Source: Gammaproteobacteria bacterium (lineage in GTDB: Bacteria > Pseudomonadota > Gammaproteobacteria > Pseudomonadales > UBA5518). Taken from it: a stretch of DNA of 64,000 nucleotides. Below are positions 25,948 to 33,983 of this stretch, piece by piece. Within the stretch, counting starts at the first letter, position 1; each line of letters opens with the position of its first letter. The translations under genes and the position numbers were made by a program. The notes beneath the pieces are model-generated. The model saw nothing but the letters and a program-made list of their open reading frames with translations, was not told where the DNA came from and did not search any database. The DNA lies in contig JADIYI010000009.1 in the NCBI GenBank assembly GCA_016705365.1, positions 124,001 through 188,000 on the forward strand. Direction: 5' to 3'.

Positions 25948-26041
25948 TTTGTCGCGCGACAAAGTATCGCGCCATTTTATTTGGCGTGCAACATATTTGC
26001 GCGCCAAATAAAACTACTTTTAATGGCGCGCCACACACTGC
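25948..26041. promoter_or_regulatory. palindromic operator-like sites before the fic-helicase operon
   Basis: TTTGTCGCGCGACAAA (25948-25963) is a perfect 16-bp palindrome 15 bp from the start codon. An imperfect palindrome spans 25979-26009 (ATTTGGCGTGC on the left, GCGCGCCAAAT on the right). CGCGCCATT and AATGGCGCG at 25969 and 26032 form a third pair. All share TTTGKCGYGC-like half-sites. Confidence 0.65.
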
Positions 26042-26177
26042 GGGAGGCGAATTGGTAATTTTCGCAATCAGGAAGCAACCCCCTTGGACTTGATCGCAAC
26101 ATACCCCGCGATATACGGTTCGCATCATGCGCGAAATTATTCTATTGGCGGCCCACTAACTCACAACGCTGGCGAAA

Positions 26178-27218
26178 ATGCTTCGCTCCGGCGGGGCCAA
26201 GTCAGTCGTCGCCGAATCGTTGCTATTGAAGCATCAGCTTCTCATCGCTAACCGCTCACGGCAACGGGCTCCGAATCTGACGCCGTTCGATCGAATCTTG
26301 CTCGGACTGACAACTTTTTTCATCACGCCGGCTCGCTTCAGCAAGGTCGCCGTGGCACTCAAACCCGCGACCCTGCTTCGCTTTCACGTAGCATTGGTCA
26401 AACGAAAATATCACCTGCTGTTTTCGTCGGGCGCGACTCGCCGTAAACCCGGCCCCAAGGGTCCGTCTCCAGCACTCATTGCAGCCGTCGTTTCGATGAA
26501 ACAAGCCAACCCCCGATTCGGTTGCCTGCGCATCGCTCAGCAGATTACTTTTGACTTCTCAGTCAACAGCGACAAGGACGTCGTTCGCCGTATATTGGCC
26601 AAACACTATCGACCCGGATCGGGAAATGGTGGCCCGTCCTGGCTCTCCCTTATTGGCCACGCCAAGGACAGCCTGTGGAGCATTGATCTATTCCGCTGCG
26701 AGTCAGTTCTGCTTCGCAGCCATTATGTGATGGTCGTCATGGACGTGTTCACCCGCCGGCTCGTCGGGTTCAGCGTGAAACCCGCCAATATCGATGGCAT
26801 CGCGATTTGCCGGATGTTCAATCGGGCAATTGCTGGGCACTCGCTCCCGAAACACGTCAGCACCGATAACGCCCCGCTCTTCCGCTTTCATCGCTGGCAA
26901 GCAAATCTGCGCGTGCGCGACATCGCGGAAATCAGGTCGGTTCCCTACACACCGGTTTCGCATCCCTTTGTCGAACGCCTGATCGGCACGATACGTCGCG
27001 AATATCTGGATCAGGTATTCTTCTGGAATGCCGTGGATCTAGAGCGAAAACTGAGCGATTTCAAGAAATACGATAACGCCGCGCGCGTGCATCGTTCGAT
27101 TGCTGGCGTAGTTCCGAGCGTCCGCGCCGGAGAGCGGCGCTTAGAACCTGCCAGTCTGGGCTGCTACGCCTGGCAGTCGCATTGTCGTGGTTTGTTTCAC
27201 ACCCCGGTAGCGGCGTGA
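26178..27218 (+). CDS. IS481-like integrase-core transposase
   Basis: 346 residues. The N-terminal HTH region (LLLKHQLLIANRSRQRAPNL, KPGPKGPSPALIAAVVSMKQ) precedes the DDE core: Asp in DSLWSIDLFRC, Asp in HVSTDNAPLF, and Glu in HPFVERLIGTIRREYLD. The length and all three acidic residues look intact. Terminal repeats are not obvious. Right after it are two AATAAATCCGTCCCC motifs and the next rhs module. It may be a stand-alone transposase of the island. Confidence 0.8.
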   Translation: MLRSGGAKSVVAESLLLKHQLLIANRSRQRAPNLTPFDRILLGLTTFFITPARFSKVAVALKPATLLRFHVALVKRKYHLLFSSGATRRKPGPKGPSPALIAAVVSMKQANPRFGCLRIAQQITFDFSVNSDKDVVRRILAKHYRPGSGNGGPSWLSLIGHAKDSLWSIDLFRCESVLLRSHYVMVVMDVFTRRLVGFSVKPANIDGIAICRMFNRAIAGHSLPKHVSTDNAPLFRFHRWQANLRVRDIAEIRSVPYTPVSHPFVERLIGTIRREYLDQVFFWNAVDLERKLSDFKKYDNAARVHRSIAGVVPSVRAGERRLEPASLGCYAWQSHCRGLFHTPVAA

Positions 27219-27246
27219 TTAGGAATTCGCCTCCCACACCTTTTCC

Positions 27247-27292
27247 GAATAAATCCGTCCCCTTTTCCGCGAATAAATCCGTCCCCTTTTCC
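27247..27292. repeat. two tandem AATAAATCCGTCCCC motifs
   Basis: Identical 22-bp copies at 27247-27268 and 27271-27292, between the transposase and rhs module 2. Confidence 0.85.
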
Positions 27293-27304
27293 GGTAGCCT
27301 TGGA

Positions 27305-27724
27305 TTAGTGGATATCCCGGTCCTCCTTGCTTGGCTTGCTTAATCCGTCGCGAATCGTTCGACTGGCTGCGAATCCAATAGCAGTTCCGACTGTGCATGA
27401 CATTGCGTGATAGACAAATAAGATCGCAAACATACCGACCACCCCGGCGATGCGGTCAACCGCGATTCCTAATAACTGGTGGGCCTGCGCGGCGATCATT
27501 GCGACGATTGGACCAAACAATGCCAACGACATTCCAACTAGAACCTTGCGCTTAGGTGCAACATAGGTGCTGGCAAATGAAGCAACTCCGGGAACTAGCA
27601 GCAACGCTACATCGAGAAACTCTTGGGGTCCGGGCGTCATCAAGTCAAACAGGTAGATGAGATGGGCAGCCACCAGCGTACCGACGCCAAGCAGAACAGC
27701 CTTTAGAATTGTCCAGCGAATCAT
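27305..27724 (-). CDS. four-helix membrane protein, candidate immunity protein of rhs module 2
   Basis: 139 residues from ATG 27724, which overlaps the rhs stop by 4 bp (ATGA). Helices near residues 5-27, 35-55, 62-80 and 93-120; the tail SKPSKEDRDIH is charged. No family recognised. Coupling to the tip gene supports an immunity role. Confidence 0.7.
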   Translation of the reverse strand: MIRWTILKAVLLGVGTLVAAHLIYLFDLMTPGPQEFLDVALLLVPGVASFASTYVAPKRKVLVGMSLALFGPIVAMIAAQAHQLLGIAVDRIAGVVGMFAILFVYHAMSCTVGTAIGFAASRTIRDGLSKPSKEDRDIH

Positions 27725-29457
27725 GGCTGATATCCTGGTTCGCCGGGGTGCGGCCCTGGATTGAACGGATAGTTCGGCCATGCTTTCGTTGGAATCGATT
27801 GCCCACATGCTTTCAGGGCGTTCTCGGCACAATGACAGCAATTGTTGCCCGTGAAGTGATAGTTCTCGCACTTCTGGTATTCGCGCTTTACGCAATCATC
27901 GTCGTCTCTCCCCTCCGCCTTTGTGCAACTAGTAGCTTCCGCCGGCGCGGGATCAGGATGGACACCGTTTAGATCAAAACTTGATGTATCTGCGTTGTTC
28001 CCGTTGTATCTAACGAAGCAGTGCTGGCCAGGAATCACGTAGCCTTGAGTTGGCCGCACGCATACTTCTGCAACAAGGCCAAGAGAATCCGTATATCGAA
28101 GTGGATTCCCGCCAACGTAAGCGTAGGTGTTCAACCCACCGGCGAGTCCAATCGGATCAGATTCGATGTATCTCCCCGTCGTCGGATCGTAGTCCCGGAA
28201 GTAGTTGTAGTTCAGCCCCGTCTCGGCATCAAAGTACTGACCCGGGAAGCGCGCGTTGTAGGTGATCGAGATGCCGTTCAGATCCACGTCCTCGCTGGGC
28301 AGGCCGAACGCGCCGTGGATCGCATCGAAGGGCGTGCTGTCGAGCGCCCAGACCACCGCGCCGGTGGTGTCGGTGAGGCGCATCGGCGTGCCCAGATGGT
28401 CGGTGTGGATCGCATAGGCCTTGGTCGCTTGCGTGGCCGGGTTGACGGGTACATCGATCAGCGCCAGGGGTAAGGCATCGAGATACACATAATCGCGGTG
28501 CGCCGTGCTGTTGCCCGGCTGCTCGACCAGCAGCTTCCCGTCCAGATCATACACATAATAGGTCCACTGCCCACTCGCCGCCACGTACTTCGCCACCCGC
28601 TGCCCGAGCGCGTTGTGGTAATACGAGGCCACCGGCATCGCGCCCGAGCCGCCAACGGTGCGGGTGACCGCGCTCAGCCGGTTCATTGCGTTGTAGGCAT
28701 AGCTGCGCGTGCTGCCATCGGACCGCAATTCCTGCCTCAGGTTGCCGGCGGCATCGTATTGTCGGGTCAGGCTCCCCACGCTCGTCAGGCGGTTGTTGGT
28801 GGCGGGATAGGCGAGATTCGACACCGTGGTGTTCAGCGTCTGCTTCGTGCGGTTGCCCGTGGCGTCGTATTTCCACACCAGGGCGCCGTAGCTGCCCGTG
28901 CTGTTGACCAGGCGGTAGAGCTTGTCGTAACCAAAGCTCTCCGAGAGCGCCGCCGTGTTGTCCGTGATCACGGTCACCAGGTTGGCGGTGTTGTAGGTCA
29001 GCGTCAGGTCCTGGGCCACCGCCCCCGCCGGCGCCTGGCTCGATTGCAGCCTGGTTATCCGGTATTTCGGGTCACGCCCCACGCTCACGCTCTGCTGGTT
29101 CCAGAACTGCCACCCGCTCGGCCCGCCGAAGGGCGCGTGGCTGATGGTGCCGGCCAGCGTAACAGCCGGATCGATTTGTCCGCTTGCCCAGTTCACCACG
29201 CGCAGGCGCTTCAGCGCGTCGTGGGTGCAGTTACCTTTTCGGGAATAATAAATCTGTCCCCTTTTTCCGACATCCTTATTTGCCTGTGAACGAAGGCACC
29301 ACACCATCCGCTGGCGCGGACCGCATAACGGAGTGAGCCCGCCTCTTCGCTCGATCAGTGCGACGAACCCGGACGCTGGCACAGTGCGAGCGTGGCGCGT
29401 CCGTTTGCGCGCGCGCAGCGCTGCAAACGGCGTGACACGCGGGGGCAGAACCTTCAA
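27721..29457 (-). CDS. rhs module 2: open core plus Cys-rich tip
   Basis: A 578-codon open frame, but only sequence below about 29236 is Rhs; the first 70 or so codons read through the intermodule linker and the GGGGACAGATTTATT motif (KRGQIYYSRKGN). The core is intact from CTHDALKRLRVVNW to GRYIESDPIGLAGGLNTYAY. The tip of about 110 residues includes CVRPTQGYVIPGQHCFVRYN and NNCCHCAENALKACG, which could be a papain- or NlpC-like cysteine peptidase core; this is a guess. No export region is present, so it is likely a silent cassette. The start is unknown. Confidence 0.75.
   Translation of the reverse strand: MKVLPPRVTPFAALRARKRTRHARTVPASGFVALIERRGGLTPLCGPRQRMVWCLRSQANKDVGKRGQIYYSRKGNCTHDALKRLRVVNWASGQIDPAVTLAGTISHAPFGGPSGWQFWNQQSVSVGRDPKYRITRLQSSQAPAGAVAQDLTLTYNTANLVTVITDNTAALSESFGYDKLYRLVNSTGSYGALVWKYDATGNRTKQTLNTTVSNLAYPATNNRLTSVGSLTRQYDAAGNLRQELRSDGSTRSYAYNAMNRLSAVTRTVGGSGAMPVASYYHNALGQRVAKYVAASGQWTYYVYDLDGKLLVEQPGNSTAHRDYVYLDALPLALIDVPVNPATQATKAYAIHTDHLGTPMRLTDTTGAVVWALDSTPFDAIHGAFGLPSEDVDLNGISITYNARFPGQYFDAETGLNYNYFRDYDPTTGRYIESDPIGLAGGLNTYAYVGGNPLRYTDSLGLVAEVCVRPTQGYVIPGQHCFVRYNGNNADTSSFDLNGVHPDPAPAEATSCTKAEGRDDDDCVKREYQKCENYHFTGNNCCHCAENALKACGQSIPTKAWPNYPFNPGPHPGEPGYQP
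29244..29268. repeat. AATAATAAATCTGTCCCC motif
   Basis: It marks the upstream end of the rhs module 2 core, with the same GCAGTTACCTTTTCGGG neighbour as at 19835 and 35826. Confidence 0.85.
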
Positions 29458-29480
29458 TAGTCAAGAAGAAAGACCCCGTT
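29276..29480. repeat. intermodule linker, copy 1
   Basis: The block between the module 3 immunity gene and the module 2 motif. It shares GAAGGCACC, TAACGGAGTGA, GACG-GGC, TTGCGCGCGC and AAGAC-CCCGTTTTC, in order and spacing, with 33187-33372. No coding frame looks real. Confidence 0.6.
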
Positions 29481-29490
29481 TTCTTCTTCC

Positions 29491-29790
29491 TCAATCATCG
29501 GCCTTTCGGGCGTACGGAAGTGCGCCGGCCGAACTGGGCCACCCATACACCTTCACATGGTTCAAGCAATGGTGTTCTTTCTCCTGCGGCAGAGAGGAAA
29601 GTTCGTCACCCCCCCAATCTGGTGTGAACATGTGCTCGTGGGGGAAATCGCCGCCCTCGGCGGCGATAGCTAACCTGTCCAGCAATCGTGCTAGTCGTCG
29701 GAGCCCATCTGGATCTGCATGAACAAAGAGTTCATCGTTGTCTTCGTTCAACTCGAATACGAGCAGGCCCGGAACTGTTGGCGCGTTCAT
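29491..29790 (-). CDS. Imm32-like immunity protein
   Basis: 99 residues from ATG 29790, overlapping the rhs stop by 4 bp. The pattern LLVFELNEDNDELFVHADPD, then GLRRLARLLDRL, then HEHMFTPDWGGDELSS and LNHVKVYGW matches immunity family Imm32 as I recall it (HEHLMTPxWGG and NHLKIYxW). It would protect against the Ntox37-like tip encoded just upstream. Confidence 0.75.
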   Translation of the reverse strand: MNAPTVPGLLVFELNEDNDELFVHADPDGLRRLARLLDRLAIAAEGGDFPHEHMFTPDWGGDELSSLPQEKEHHCLNHVKVYGWPSSAGALPYARKADD

Positions 29791-31308
29791 TTCGATGGCT
29801 CCCATTTCCCTGTGTTGGGAAAATAGTCCCACTTCGTCCCATCGGGATTTGTCAGCCCCCAATGGGGTCCCTTCGGTGGCAGATGGTGCGCGTCCGGATG
29901 AATCTTTTGACCGGTCTCGGGGTTCACCCAGTTTCCCTTGCCACTCTCGGGCTGACCCTTTCCTTTCCATTCCCAGCCTTCGCCGGGCGATGCACCCCAA
30001 TTGTCGGGAATCGGCGGCGGATTCTCTGGACATTCTTCAGCCTTCTCATTTGTCTGGCAACTACCACTGAGCAAGCACCAAAGCGATACGCCAGCGGTAT
30101 TTGTAGCACCTGATGCGTGCCCCGCTGCTCCGGCAGAACACGCCGGATGAAACGGGTCACGCGCACAAACGTTAGTTAATGAGTTCGCGGTCTGAAGACC
30201 GAATGGATCAATCGCGCTCAGTGGATTTCCACCGACATACCCGTACGTATTCAACCCACCCGCCAACCCAATCGGATCGCTCTGGATATACCGCCCCGTC
30301 CCCGGATCGTAATCCCTGAAGTAGTTGTAGTTCAGCCCCGTCTCGGCATCAAAGTACTGACCCGGGAAGCGCGCGTTGTAGGTGATCGAGATGCCGTTCA
30401 GATCGACGTCCTCGTTGGGCAGGCCGAAAGCACCGTGGATCGCATCGAACGGGGTGCTGTCGAGCGCCCAGACCACCGCGCCGGTGGTGTCGGTGAGGCG
30501 CATCGGCGTGCCCAGATGGTCGGTGTGGATCGCATAGGCCTTGGTCGCTTGCGTGGCCGGGTTGACGGGTACATCGATCAGCGCCAGGGTAAGGCATCGA
30601 GATACACATAATCGCGGTGCGCCGTGCTGTTGCCCGGCTGCTCGACCAGCAGCTTCCCGTCCAGATCATACACATAATAGGTCCATGCCCGCTCGCCGCC
30701 ACGTACTTCGCCACCCGCTGCCCGGAGCGCGTTGTGGTAATACGAGGCCACCGGCATCGCGCCCGAGCCGCCAACGGTGCGGGTGACCGCGCTCAGCCGG
30801 CCGAGTGCGTTGTAGGCATAGCTGCGCGTGCTGCCATCGGACCGCAATTCCTGCGTCAGGTTGCCGGCGGCATCGTATTGTCGGGTCAGGCTCCCCACGC
30901 TCGTCAGGCGGTTGTTGGTGGTGGGATAGGCGAGATTCGACACCGTGGTGTTCAGCGTCTGCTTCGTGCGGTTGCCCGTGGCGTCGTATTTCCACACCAG
31001 GGCGCCGTAGCTGCCCGTGCTGTTGACCAGGCGGTAGAACTTGTCGTAACCAAAGCTCTCCGAGAGCGCCGCCGTGTTGTCCGTGATCACAGTCACCAGG
31101 TTGGCGGTGTTGTAGGTCAGCGTCAGGTCCTGGGCCACCGCCCCGCCGGCGCCTGGCTCGATTGCAGCCTGGTTATCCGGTATTTCGGGTCACGCCCCAC
31201 GCTCACGGTCTGCTGGTTCCAGAACTGCCACCCGCTCGGCCCGCCGAAGGGCGCGTGGCTGATGGTGCCGGCCAGCGTAACAGCCGGGATGCCATCACTG
31301 CTTTGCAC
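29787..31308 (-). pseudogene. rhs module 3: frameshifted core with Ntox37-like toxin tip
   Basis: The last 238 codons (29787-30503) are open; upstream the core has frameshifts near 30590, 30686, 30722 and 31139 relative to the intact modules. The tip ends with GWEWKGKGQPESGKGNWVNP, then ETGQKIHPDAHHLPPKGPHW and a WDYFPNTGKWEP segment, the pattern of polymorphic toxin type 37 (Ntox37). An Imm32-like gene overlaps its stop. This is the best-identified toxin-immunity pair in the array, although the core cannot be translated through. Confidence 0.78.
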
Positions 31309-31345
31309 CGAACTGATGCCCTTATTCTAGGGGCAATGCGTCGGG

Positions 31346-31389
31346 ATTAATAAATCTGTCCCCTTATTCCTATTCCGTCCCCTTATTCC
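31346..31389. repeat. AATAAATCTGTCCCC motif plus half copy
   Basis: Full copy 31346-31370 and GTCCCCTTATTCC at 31377-31389. About 100 bp (31265-31370) ending in the motif are identical to 33069-33180. Confidence 0.85.
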
Positions 31390-31392
31390 GAT

Positions 31393-31746
31393 TCACGCTA
31401 AGAATCTATACACGATTGGGAACGCTACGATCATGCTGCTTCCGAGTATCCACAAGAAGTAATGCTCGACCTGAGTCATCCCCGTAGCAGACGCGATGAC
31501 CACGACGAATATCCATATTATTCCGGCGACGCCAAATGCTCCGATGGTCGCTCTTGCTACGCGAATGTCCCGTCTTCTCGTCACTGGGGGATGTTGCCTC
31601 TTGCGGATCAGAACAAACACGATGAGCAGACAAAGAATCGCGAGAGCGAACTTCCAATAGCCGACATCTGAGCTTTGGTGGTCGGCTGCCTCGCAAATCT
31701 GCGTAAGAGGGAGTCCGGTAAACGCAAATGGCCACCGGCCTCTCAT
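31393..31746 (-). CDS. three-helix membrane protein, candidate immunity protein of rhs module 4
   Basis: 117 residues from ATG 31746, one base after the rhs stop. Hydrophobic segments lie at about 31-47 (WKFALAILCLLIVFVLI), 67-88 and 95-115, with a basic RKRQHPPVTRRRD loop. An in-frame ATG at 31770 inside rhs is an alternative start. Family unknown. Confidence 0.65.
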   Translation of the reverse strand: MRGRWPFAFTGLPLTQICEAADHQSSDVGYWKFALAILCLLIVFVLIRKRQHPPVTRRRDIRVARATIGAFGVAGIIWIFVVVIASATGMTQVEHYFLWILGSSMIVAFPIVYRFLA

Positions 31747-31747
31747 G

Positions 31748-33118
31748 CTAGCGCTGGCAGTTACAGTCATTGGTTATGCTCGATGAAGTGACGGTAGACG
31801 TTCCGTACAACGCACCGATCGAAAACTCGAAGCCGGCTTGCGGCCCGATACCATATCGTCCCGCCTCTCCCAGCTTCGTAGCGCCGATCGACGCGCCAAC
31901 ATCTTGCGGTTTGATCGGGTGACCGGCGAGAGCGGCACCAACAGCCACCGCTGGAGTCGCGGCTCCTGGCAACGCGACTCCAGCCGACGCTATCCATCCT
32001 TCGCCGTTAAAGGAACTCGGGTTTATGAACAGATACGGGTCTTTGAATCCAGCGGACGATGCTGTTGCACTCACGTTCACACCTAAACCAAGCCCAGCGC
32101 CTACAAAAGTGACGCGGACGTGACCTCTCTGCCCGTTCACACACTCACTGGTCAGATTAAAGAAGTAGACTCCAGCAGTAAAAAAGGCTCCCCCGGTTTG
32201 CGTCCCCGTCCAAGTTAGCAGTCCACTCGGATCGCTAGATCGCAGCGGATTCCCCCCCACATACCCATACGTATTCAACCCACCCGCCAACCCAATCGGA
32301 TCGCTCTGGATATACCGCCCGATACTCGGATCGTAGTCCCGGAAGTAGTTGTAGTTCAGCCCTGTCTCGACATCAAAGTATTGCCCCGGGAAGCGCGCGT
32401 TGTACGTGGTCGAGATGCCGTTCAGATCCACGTCCTCGTTGGGCAGGCCGAAGGCGCCGTGGATCGCATCGAAGGGCGTGCTGTCGAGCGCCCAGACCAC
32501 CGTGCCGGTGGTGTCCGTAAGCCGCATCGGCGTGCCGAGGTGATCGGTGTGGATCGCATAGGCCTTGGTCGCTTGTGTAGTGGGGTTGACGGGTACATCG
32601 ATCAGCGCCAGGGGCAGGGCATCGAGATACACATAATCGCGGTGCGCCGTGCTGTTGCCCGGCTGCTCGACCAGCAGCTTCCCGTCCAGATCATACACAT
32701 AATAGGTCCACTGCCCGCTCGCCGCCACGTACTTCGCCACCCGCTGCCCGAGCGCGTTGTGGTAATACGAGGCCACCGGCATCGCGCCCGAGCCGCCAAC
32801 GGTGCGGGTGACCGCGCTCAGCCGGCCGAGTGCGTTGTAGGCATAGCTGCGCGTGCTGCCATCGGACCGCAATTCCTGCCTCAGGTTGCCGGCGGCATCG
32901 TATTGTCGGGTCAGGCTCCCCACGCTCGTCAGGCGGTTGTTGGTGGTGGGATAGGCGAGATTCGACACCGTGGTGTTTCTGGTTATCCGGTATTTCGGGT
33001 CACGCCCCACGCTCACGCTCTGCTGGTTCCAGAACTGCCACCCGCTCGGCCCGCCGAAGGGCGCGTGGCTGATGGTGCCGGCCAGCGTAACAGCCGGGAT
33101 GCCATCACTGCTTTGCAC
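31748..33118 (-). CDS. rhs module 4: core with internal deletion plus Gly-rich tip
   Basis: 456 codons, GTG start (MQSSDGIPAVTLAG). The core is open but lacks the segment between PKYRITR and NTTVSNLAYP that the other modules have (about 110 codons), an in-frame deletion. The tip of about 155 residues runs GLLTWTGTQTGGAFFTAGVY to ITNDCNCQR and is rich in Gly/Ala (VTFVGAGLGLGVNVSATASS), perhaps a membrane-active or beta-rich domain. Family unknown. No N-terminal export region. Confidence 0.7.
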   Translation of the reverse strand: MQSSDGIPAVTLAGTISHAPFGGPSGWQFWNQQSVSVGRDPKYRITRNTTVSNLAYPTTNNRLTSVGSLTRQYDAAGNLRQELRSDGSTRSYAYNALGRLSAVTRTVGGSGAMPVASYYHNALGQRVAKYVAASGQWTYYVYDLDGKLLVEQPGNSTAHRDYVYLDALPLALIDVPVNPTTQATKAYAIHTDHLGTPMRLTDTTGTVVWALDSTPFDAIHGAFGLPNEDVDLNGISTTYNARFPGQYFDVETGLNYNYFRDYDPSIGRYIQSDPIGLAGGLNTYGYVGGNPLRSSDPSGLLTWTGTQTGGAFFTAGVYFFNLTSECVNGQRGHVRVTFVGAGLGLGVNVSATASSAGFKDPYLFINPSSFNGEGWIASAGVALPGAATPAVAVGAALAGHPIKPQDVGASIGATKLGEAGRYGIGPQAGFEFSIGALYGTSTVTSSSITNDCNCQR

Positions 33119-33155
33119 CGAACTGATGCCCTTATTCTAGGGGCAATGCGTCGGG

Positions 33156-33194
33156 ATTAATAAATCTGTCCCCTTATTCCTGTCCCCTTATTCC
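33156..33194. repeat. AATAAATCTGTCCCC motif plus half copy
   Basis: Full copy 33156-33180 and TGTCCCCTTATTCC at 33181-33194; same flank as at 31346. The region 33187-33372 that follows is copy 2 of the intermodule linker. Confidence 0.85.
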
Positions 33195-33380
33195 GTGGGT
33201 CAGCGAAGGCACCGACCTGGACTCTCGCACCGGCGCCGATAACGGAGTGATCACGCTACACGCCGGATCGGCGCACGATTCCGGACGCGGGCGCCGCGCG
33301 AGCGCGGCGCGCCGGTTGCGCGCGCGGAACAATGGGCAAGAAGCAAGACTTGACCCCGTTTTCCCCACAATCGTGGCCCG

Positions 33381-33983
33381 TCAAGACGGGATCTGTCCGT
33401 GCGCCGATTCGTCTTGGATCGCTCTTGCATGATCGAGGAGCGACATCACCGCACCATCACCGCCAAAAAACTCCAATGCCGACAGAGTAGCCGAATAGAA
33501 GCAGAGCACGTCTGTCACCCCAAGTTGCTTCAGATATGGCGCCTCATATCCCTCGCGCGAGAACTTCCACCAAGCCGGCTCAAGCTTAGGAAGCGCCGAT
33601 ATGACTTCGACTGCCCGAGAAAGATCGCACAACATGATCGCGAGGATCTCTGCGCGCCACATTGAGAGTATCGTCTCGATAGACGACCGAAATGCTGTGC
33701 TAACTAGTCCCGAAGCGGTGTCAACACGAACACCTGCATTCTCGAATCGGTCCTTCAGATCCTCTAACCGAGTGAACTCTCCGATTGCATGGAAGCTCAT
33801 GCTCCGCTCACCTGAAGCGCGACCTAGAAGTTCAACAAGGACCTGCGTCTCGCCTGTAACGACCAGTCTAGAATGCTCCGAGGATATTCCTCGCTGCTTT
33901 GCCTCCGATTCATCCATAGGCAGATCGAGACGTAATGCAAGGATGCGATCGCGCATATGGCCGGCCCTAGTTGCTGCATCCAC
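33381..33983 (-). CDS. soluble candidate immunity protein of rhs module 5
   Basis: 200 residues from ATG 33983, overlapping the rhs stop by 17 bp; ATG 33956 is an alternative. It is soluble, mixed alpha/beta, with an N-terminal LALRLDLPMDESEAKQR region, a central FHAIGEFTRLEDLKDRFENA region and a hydrophobic-aromatic C-terminus (LCFYSATLSALEFFGGDG). No family recognised. It is the only large soluble partner in the array, so its toxin may act in the cytoplasm. Confidence 0.65.
   Translation of the reverse strand: MDAATRAGHMRDRILALRLDLPMDESEAKQRGISSEHSRLVVTGETQVLVELLGRASGERSMSFHAIGEFTRLEDLKDRFENAGVRVDTASGLVSTAFRSSIETILSMWRAEILAIMLCDLSRAVEVISALPKLEPAWWKFSREGYEAPYLKQLGVTDVLCFYSATLSALEFFGGDGAVMSLLDHARAIQDESAHGQIPS

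Noticed and set aside
27247..27292. AATAAATC motif copies as integron attC sites
   Set aside because: They are too short, lack the paired inverted core sites and there is no IntI gene in the window.
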